A stretch of 64,000 nt of DNA from a virus: positions 1 to 64,000 of IMG/VR virus record IMGVR_UViG_3300025646_000024. The stretch is one strand, 5' to 3'. Positions 61,986 to 64,000 of the stretch are shown piece by piece (position 1 is the first letter of the stretch; each line of letters starts with the position of its first letter). The translations under genes were made by a program, and so were the position numbers. The notes under the pieces are model-generated. The model searched no databases, was not told the DNA's origin, and saw nothing but the letters and a program-made list of their open reading frames with translations.

Positions 61986-63683
61986 ATGACTCAATTATTT
62001 GGTTTCTCAATTGAAGACAGAAAAAAGAAACCAGCAAAGGCGTTTTCACCAGCGCCTCCTAATGATGATGATGGCACCTCAGTAGTAGCTGCAGGTGCCT
62101 ATTTTGGTCAATACCTAGACTTAGACGGTGTTGGTCAGCACAACAACGAATTTGAGCTGGTTAGAAAGTATAGAGAAATTGCATTACACCCAGAAATTGA
62201 TAGTGCTATTGATGATATCATTAACGAAGCAATCAGCAGTGATTTAGATTATGCTCCAGTAGCAGTAGAACTATCCACATTAGAAGCTAGTGATAAAATT
62301 AAAAAATCAATCAAAGAAGAATTTGGTAATATTTTAAGACTACTAAGTTTTGATAAAAAGTGCCACAATATCTTTCGTCGCTGGTATATTGACGGAAGGT
62401 TATATTACCATAAAATCATTGACTTTGATAAACCAAAAGAAGGAATCAAAGAATTAAGATATATTGATTCCCTCAAAATTAAAAGAGTACGAGAAATTAA
62501 AAGGCAAAAAAATGTAGATTCTCTAACCACCATGGAAGGTCAGAAGTATGACTATGGTGAGTTTATTGAGTATTACATTTATTTCCCAAGAGGCTACAAA
62601 GGTTCAGACGCCAACGGAATTAAAATTTCAAATGATGCAGTTACTTATGTAACATCTGGATTGTTTGACCACAACAGAAATATGGTTCTTAGTTATCTGT
62701 ACAAGGCAATTAAGGCTGTAAATCAACTTAGAATGATTGAAGATTCACTAGTAATTTACAGATTATCTCGTGCTCCAGAGCGTAGAATTTTTTATATCGA
62801 CGTAGGCAATTTACCTAAAGTAAAAGCAGAGCAGTATCTACGAGAAGTGATGGGTAGGTATAGAAATAAACTCGTATATGATTCTGCTACTGGAGAAATT
62901 CGTGATGATCGCAAGCATCTAAGTATGCTTGAAGATTTTTGGCTACCAAGACGAGAGGGTGGTCGTGGCACAGAAATCACTACTCTTCCAGGTGGACAAA
63001 ACCTTGGAGAACTTGAAGATGTCAAGTATTTCCAGAAGAAACTCTACAAGTCACTAAATATTCCTCTCTCAAGACTAGAGCAAGAAAGCTCATTTACCAT
63101 TGGTAGAACTAACGAAATCACTAGAGATGAACTTAAGTTTGCTAAATTTGTTGGTAGACTCCGTAAGCGTTTTAGTGAACTATTCCATGATCTTCTCAGA
63201 ACTCAGTTAATTCTAAAGGGAATTATTACTGCAGATGATTGGGAAGAAATGAAAGAATTTATTCAGTATGATTATATTTTTGATAATCATTTTACTGAAC
63301 TAAAAAATTCTGAGATGATGAATGATCGTCTCAATATTGTCAATCAAGTTGAGCCATATCTTGGCAAATATTTTTCAGTTGAATATGTTCGTAGACAAAT
63401 TCTTAAGCAGACTGATGATGAAATTGAAGAAATTGATATGCAAATTGAGAATGAAAAACAACTTGGAATTATTCAAGATCCGAATGCAATGATGATGGAT
63501 CAGCAAGGTATGCTTCCACCTGGCCAAGATCAAGCCATGCAAGGTGATATGGCTGCATCTGGTGAAGCTGGACCTGCTGGAGGTGGCATGTCTGGTGGTT
63601 CTGGTGGAGCTAACGGAACTGGGTTGGATGCGGAGTTTAAAAAATTTGTTTCTCCGTCAGATTACGGAAAGGGCAAATTTTAA
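61986..63683 (+). CDS. 20: Portal vertex protein gp20
   Basis: 565 residues (T4 gp20: 524). EFELVRKYREIALHPEIDSA then IDDIINEAISSD and RAPERRIFYIDVGNLPKVKA plus TTLPGGQNLGELEDVKYFQK are the diagnostic conserved blocks of this widely used marker. The end is Gly/Ala-rich (GMSGGSGGANGTGL). Forms the dodecameric portal at the head vertex, binding gp17 during packaging and gp13/gp14 later. Confidence 0.96.
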   Translation: MTQLFGFSIEDRKKKPAKAFSPAPPNDDDGTSVVAAGAYFGQYLDLDGVGQHNNEFELVRKYREIALHPEIDSAIDDIINEAISSDLDYAPVAVELSTLEASDKIKKSIKEEFGNILRLLSFDKKCHNIFRRWYIDGRLYYHKIIDFDKPKEGIKELRYIDSLKIKRVREIKRQKNVDSLTTMEGQKYDYGEFIEYYIYFPRGYKGSDANGIKISNDAVTYVTSGLFDHNRNMVLSYLYKAIKAVNQLRMIEDSLVIYRLSRAPERRIFYIDVGNLPKVKAEQYLREVMGRYRNKLVYDSATGEIRDDRKHLSMLEDFWLPRREGGRGTEITTLPGGQNLGELEDVKYFQKKLYKSLNIPLSRLEQESSFTIGRTNEITRDELKFAKFVGRLRKRFSELFHDLLRTQLILKGIITADDWEEMKEFIQYDYIFDNHFTELKNSEMMNDRLNIVNQVEPYLGKYFSVEYVRRQILKQTDDEIEEIDMQIENEKQLGIIQDPNAMMMDQQGMLPPGQDQAMQGDMAASGEAGPAGGGMSGGSGGANGTGLDAEFKKFVSPSDYGKGKF

Positions 63684-63689
63684 TAAATA
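63682..63689 (+). promoter_or_regulatory. Late-promoter-like AATAAATA
   Basis: AATAAATAG overlapping the gp20 stop, about 35 bp before the gp67-like gene. Confidence 0.45.
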
Positions 63690-63723
63690 GTTATTGTAAT
63701 TTTTATACATTATTGAGGTTTTT

Positions 63724-63969
63724 ATGTCTTTGTCACAAGAAATTGTTGATAGCATTATTGCTAGAAACAATGTAAATGCAAATGAAAAAATTTATGATGC
63801 ACTATATGGAATAGCTTCCGATAAAATTGGAATGCGAAGAGTTGAACTTGCTCAGAATATGTTTGCATCAGGTAATTATGAAGATGAAGATGATTACTAT
63901 GAAGAGGGTGAAGAAGTAGTCGAATATGAAGATGAAGATCAAGAACCAGAAGACGAGTACGAACAATGA
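63724..63969 (+). CDS. 67: Prohead core protein gp67-like
   Basis: 81 residues, as T4 gp67 (80). The first 50 residues are helical (EIVDSIIARNNVNANEKIYD then KIGMRRVELAQNMFASG). The rest is a nearly continuous acidic tail (EDEDDYYEEGEEVVEYEDED). This layout and the place after gp20 are those of gp67, a scaffold component degraded by gp21 during head maturation. Overlaps the next gene at ATGA. Confidence 0.8.
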   Translation: MSLSQEIVDSIIARNNVNANEKIYDALYGIASDKIGMRRVELAQNMFASGNYEDEDDYYEEGEEVVEYEDEDQEPEDEYEQ

Positions 63970-64000
63970 AACTAATCACAGAAACTATCGAAAATATTAG
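63966..64000 (+). CDS. 21: Start of prohead protease gp21 (partial)
   Basis: ATG 63966 overlaps the gp67 stop. The visible codons give MKLITETIENI before the window ends. The MKLITE opening is one I recall for cyanophage gp21, and the position after gp67 agrees. gp21 would be the serine protease that removes the capsid-targeting peptides described elsewhere in the window. Only 11 complete codons are visible, so the call rests mainly on gene order. Confidence 0.6.
   Translation, partial: MKLITETIENI

Overview
The window is part of a T4-like (Straboviridae/Kyanoviridae-type) contractile-tailed phage genome. It carries recognisable T4-type genes for the baseplate (gp25, gp6, gp8), neck (gp13, gp14, gp15), terminase (gp16, gp17), sheath and tube (gp18, gp19), portal (gp20), prohead core (gp67) and the first bases of the prohead protease (gp21), with exact or near-exact T4 late promoters (TATAAATA). 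Several things point to a cyanobacterial host: the style of the giant baseplate proteins with a DUF4815-like N-terminus, many cyanophage-type small proteins, TTTTCCACA DnaA boxes of the form I recall for Synechococcus, and an NblA-like small protein. No photosynthesis gene lies in the window, so the host is an inference. All genes but one are on the + strand.

Bases 1-19,620 are an early/middle region of densely overlapping small genes (ATGA start/stop overlaps). It holds recognisable enzymes: T4 RNA ligase 1, a PNK-type kinase, a zinc deaminase, a HAD phosphatase, an SF2 helicase (UvsW-like) and a metallophosphoesterase. Two homing-endonuclease genes sit behind look-alike RNA/promoter elements. 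Islands with late-promoter signals inside this region encode proteins with a capsid-targeting motif (S/T-[FY]-x-x-F-[LV]-x-E-[AS]): an ADP-ribosyltransferase-like protein and a small basic protein. A third such protein, a kinase, is on the minus strand at 26.9-27.5 kb. A fourth lies between gp16 and gp17.

Bases 19,621-20,158 contain no gene. They hold three exact DnaA-box 9-mers within and between the arms of a 16-bp inverted repeat, then a 42-bp tandem repeat, and are a candidate replication origin. From 20.1 to 26.3 kb, short one-to-three-gene units are each preceded by a compact regulatory module: a palindrome beginning at or overlapping the previous stop codon, a GC hairpin containing the -35 hexamer, a -10 box 17 nt further on, and often a hairpin at the predicted RNA 5' end. 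A three-gene cassette in this part is duplicated. GC content rises sharply between about 22.85 and 26.3 kb.

Bases 27.5-64 kb are the late virion region: an AbrB-like small protein, a large structural protein, a PAAR spike tip, the baseplate wedge including a 2,488-residue protein in the gp7 position, an approximately 2,100-residue DUF4815-type protein, fibre-like proteins, then the neck-terminase-sheath-tube-portal-core series in T4 order. The packaging protease gp21 encoded at the right edge would be expected to process the capsid-targeted proteins, linking the two halves of the window.
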